From contig JAAZOI010000135.1 in assembly GCA_012797825.1 (NCBI GenBank), positions 1 through 6,881 of the forward strand: 6,881 bases of DNA, in the 5' to 3' direction. Under the pieces are notes generated by a model. It made no database searches and was not told where the DNA came from. It saw only the letters and a list, made by a program, of their open reading frames with translations. This document shows positions 5,419-6,881 of the stretch, piece after piece (positions within the stretch are counted from its first letter, which is position 1; every line of letters begins with the position of its first letter). The translations under genes and the position numbers were made by a program. The DNA is from Eubacteriaceae bacterium. GTDB taxonomy: Bacteria; Bacillota; Clostridia; Eubacteriales; UBA1433.

Positions 5419-5424
5419 TTTAAA

Positions 5425-6198
5425 TTGTCTAATAATAAAAGCATTTACTTAACATCATCGCAGGTAAGGGCATATAAATCATGCAGAAGGCTGTATGAGC
5501 TGCAGTACATTGACTGCTTAAAACCCATAGAAGAATACGAACCTTACGCTTTAGGACGCAGCTATCATTCAAAAATTTCACAAATTGTTAAAACGGGGGA
5601 ATATGAAAAAACGCACGATAAAACAGACGCGATGGCGAAAGCTTTCAAAGATTTCATACTTCCTAAAATCAACTGCGATAAAGCAGAGGTTGAATTCAAA
5701 ACTCGACTGTCCCAAGGAATTTACTTAAAAGGCAAAGCGGACGGAATAAGCAAAGGAAATATTGTCATTGAGCATAAAACCTCATATGGCGCTGCGGGCG
5801 AAGATTTTGAGGAAAAGCTTAAAATCGACGATCAAATTATGATTTACATGATTGGCATCGGCGCAAACGAGCTTATATATACCCTTTGCCAGAAACCGAC
5901 AATTAAATTAAAGCAAAACGAATCAGCAGATGAATATTTAAAACGATGCTATGAATGGTATGACGAGAGCAAAACCTCTATTTATACGATAAGAAAATCA
6001 GATAAAGAGCTCGCGGAAAAAAAAGCAGAGCTGATACGCATAGCCAAAGAGATACGAAGCGGCAAGTACTGGCATAGAAACCCTTATAACTGCAAAGTGC
6101 TTTCATGCGTTTACGATAAAATCTGCGAAAACTATAACCCGGAATACATGGCGGGTTTTGTTAAAAAAGCAAAAGTAAACGAGGAATTGAGCATATAA
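5425..6198 (+). CDS. PD-(D/E)XK nuclease family protein (Cas4/RecB-like), probable Fe-S
   Basis: A 257-aa nuclease of the RecB/Cas4-type PD-(D/E)XK superfamily (PDDEXK_1-like). Counting from TTG 5425: SSQVRAYKSCRRLYELQY (11-28), His48 in GRSYHSKI, Asp106 in KGKADGI, Glu116 and Lys118 in IVIEHKTS, and Gln137/Tyr141 in DDQIMIYM. These are the motif I His, catalytic D-ExK and Q-x3-Y of the group. Cys20 and a late C-x4-C-x5-C (Cys223, 228, 234) match the layout of the 4Fe-4S clusters in AddB and Cas4, though those usually have C-x2-C-x5-C. The protein should cut or resect DNA, probably for element recombination or replication. No cas1/cas2, CRISPR array or helicase is nearby, so a Cas4 label is not justified. 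TTG is chosen over ATG 5359 because of GGAGG at 5414. It is the last intact gene of the rightward cluster. Confidence 0.88.
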   Translation: MSNNKSIYLTSSQVRAYKSCRRLYELQYIDCLKPIEEYEPYALGRSYHSKISQIVKTGEYEKTHDKTDAMAKAFKDFILPKINCDKAEVEFKTRLSQGIYLKGKADGISKGNIVIEHKTSYGAAGEDFEEKLKIDDQIMIYMIGIGANELIYTLCQKPTIKLKQNESADEYLKRCYEWYDESKTSIYTIRKSDKELAEKKAELIRIAKEIRSGKYWHRNPYNCKVLSCVYDKICENYNPEYMAGFVKKAKVNEELSI

Positions 6199-6304
6199 AT
6201 CAAATTAACGTTAATCTACACAAATTATACGTCGTACATAGCATATGCCTTTATATGTCTGATTTAAATATTTTTATATGTTTTATTAGAAAAAACGAGC
6301 GGTC

Positions 6305-6511
6305 AGGCGGGGCGAGGCTGATACGAAACGCAATAAACAGTCATGGAATTATTGGTAGCAGGGATAGGTCGCATTTGTTATCAGAAGTCTATCGTTATTA
6401 AACAGGAATGTGAATTGCAATTATAAGACATTTTGGATGTTTTTCAATCAAATATCGTTTTGCAGATGAATTTAAACACTTACGTTAATTACAAAATTGA
6501 GCGAGAATGCA
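6305..6511 (+). repeat. Tandem repeat unit 1 (most decayed)
   Basis: This unit starts at AGGCGG (6305) and contains the shared core TAGGTCGCATTTGTTATC at 6365-6382 within a longer common block (6361-6406), ending with GTTATTAAACAGGAA. From AGGCGG to the GGG that opens the core is 56 bases, against 69 in units 2 and 3, so the first part has lost about 13 bases. Its tail (6408-6462) resembles the corresponding tails of the other units only loosely. Confidence 0.6.
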
Positions 6512-6720
6512 AGGCGGAACGCCAAGGTTGTCGTTCCCTACGATTTTAGGGATGTGCAAGCAGCGGAATTGAGAGGGTGCGGGTAGGTCGCATTTGTTAT
6601 CAGAAGTCAAATCGTAATTAACAGAAAGATGTCTATTTAAATTATCTGATTATGCGGTTTTTATTAATCGAACGGAAAATATCGGAAGACAGACAAAACC
6701 TCTACTTAATTACACACATT
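6512..6720 (+). repeat. Tandem repeat unit 2
   Basis: From AGGCGG at 6512 to the next AGGCGG at 6721 is 209 bases. Bases 6538-6583 (46 nt) are identical to 6747-6792, and 6640-6671 (32 nt) to 6850-6881; the stretch between differs at many positions and has small indels, including one missing A (GGGTAGG against GGGATAGG). The 25 bases 6584-6608 match unit 1 exactly. Confidence 0.75.
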
Positions 6721-6881
6721 AGGCGGAATGATACACAGGACGTTATCTACGATTTTAGGGATGTGCAAGCAGCGGAATTGAGAGGGTGCGGGATAGGTTA
6801 CATTTGTTATCGGAAGTCTATTGTTATTAAACAGGAAAATGTATATCTGAATTATCTGATTATGCGGTTTTTATTAATCGA
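6622..6881 (+). pseudogene. Open frame through repeat unit 3, possible remnant of a repeat-containing gene
   Basis: After TAA at 6619-6621 this frame is open for 86 codons to the window edge, spanning the end of unit 2 and all visible unit 3; the first ATG is at 6652. It would encode IRRNDTQDVIYDFRDVQAAE and then LRGCGIGYICYRKSIVIKQE, and the 32-nt repeated block reads in frame both times, a period of 210 = 70 codons. In unit 2 the same frame reads YDFRDVQAAELRGCG and then stops at TAG 6584 through a one-base deletion; restoring it still meets TAA 6619. Changes between copies are mostly amino-acid-changing and include indels, so selection on a protein is not evident. I recognise no family. 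A decayed coding repeat, or non-coding repeats open by chance, are both possible. Confidence 0.25.
6721..6881 (+). repeat. Tandem repeat unit 3, cut by the window edge
   Basis: The third copy begins at AGGCGG 6721. Identity with unit 2 is still perfect when the window stops, so the array probably continues. Its core reads TAGGTTACATTTGTTATC, two base changes from the copy in units 1 and 2. Confidence 0.72.

Larger units (their letters stand above)
6199..6881. other. 683-base region without an intact gene
   Basis: After the nuclease stop no intact reading frame with a ribosome binding site is visible on either strand, and the minus strand of the repeats is closed in all frames. The region holds the tandem units described separately. 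Its first 105 bases include an AT-rich stretch (about 6244-6300) that loosely resembles the tails of the repeat units, so a still more decayed unit may precede unit 1. I see no tRNA, terminator or integrase gene here. Confidence 0.6.

Noticed and set aside
5359..5424. Upstream ATG start for the nuclease
   Set aside because: It has no ribosome binding site, the added 22 residues do not belong to the nuclease motif region, and the stretch contains the 26-bp inverted repeat. TTG 5425 has GGAGG at good spacing.
1653..6198. Toxin-antitoxin or named anti-phage defence system
   Set aside because: The methyltransferase is of a small-molecule type, the nuclease is RecB-like without a restriction partner, and no known defence gene pair is present.
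6305..6881. CRISPR array or integron attC array
   Set aside because: Units are about 207-210 bp with patchy conservation. There is no uniform 25-40 bp repeat with equal spacers, no cas or integron integrase gene, and the intervals between cores are themselves related.

Overview
The window looks like a low-GC, Clostridia-type (Bacillota) chromosome. The coding style is rich in AAA, ATA and TTA codons, Shine-Dalgarno sites are strong (AGGAGG/GGAGG), terminators are of the GACAGC...GCTGTC kind, and the promoters look sigma-A-like. No species can be named from the sequence alone.

Left flank (1-1007, + strand): the last 48 codons of an unidentified, possibly patatin-like gene, then an N-formylglutamate amidohydrolase family gene. 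Its strong ribosome binding site faces ATA rather than ATG, so the start codon is either non-standard or lost. A hairpin terminator follows at about 1087-1117.

Central minus-strand block (1186-4079), in transcription order: an S24/LexA-type phage-like repressor, a terminator, a membrane acyltransferase-3 protein, a class I SAM methyltransferase and a DUF2513 protein. The last three sit behind the repressor on its own strand, where temperate phages often carry genes expressed during lysogeny. Two near-identical hairpins bracket these three genes.

Control region and early genes (4080-6198): divergent promoters with 17-bp spacers separate the repressor from a small Cro-like gene. An 18-bp palindrome lies just after the rightward -10, a 17/18 copy ends the cro-like gene, and a degenerate copy lies inside the repressor promoter. 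Rightward genes are a zinc-ribbon-like 64-aa protein, an overlapping 59-aa two-helix membrane protein, a 60-aa Cys-rich protein, and a PD-(D/E)XK (Cas4/RecB-like) nuclease with a probable Fe-S cysteine set. The nuclease starts at TTG behind a strong RBS and a perfect 26-bp inverted repeat. The layout matches the immunity/early region of a prophage or a similar integrated element. No integrase, structural gene or proven att site is visible.

Right end (6199-6881): no intact gene. It holds about three decayed tandem units of about 207-210 bp. The last unit keeps a reading frame open to the window edge. I do not recognise this repeat family.
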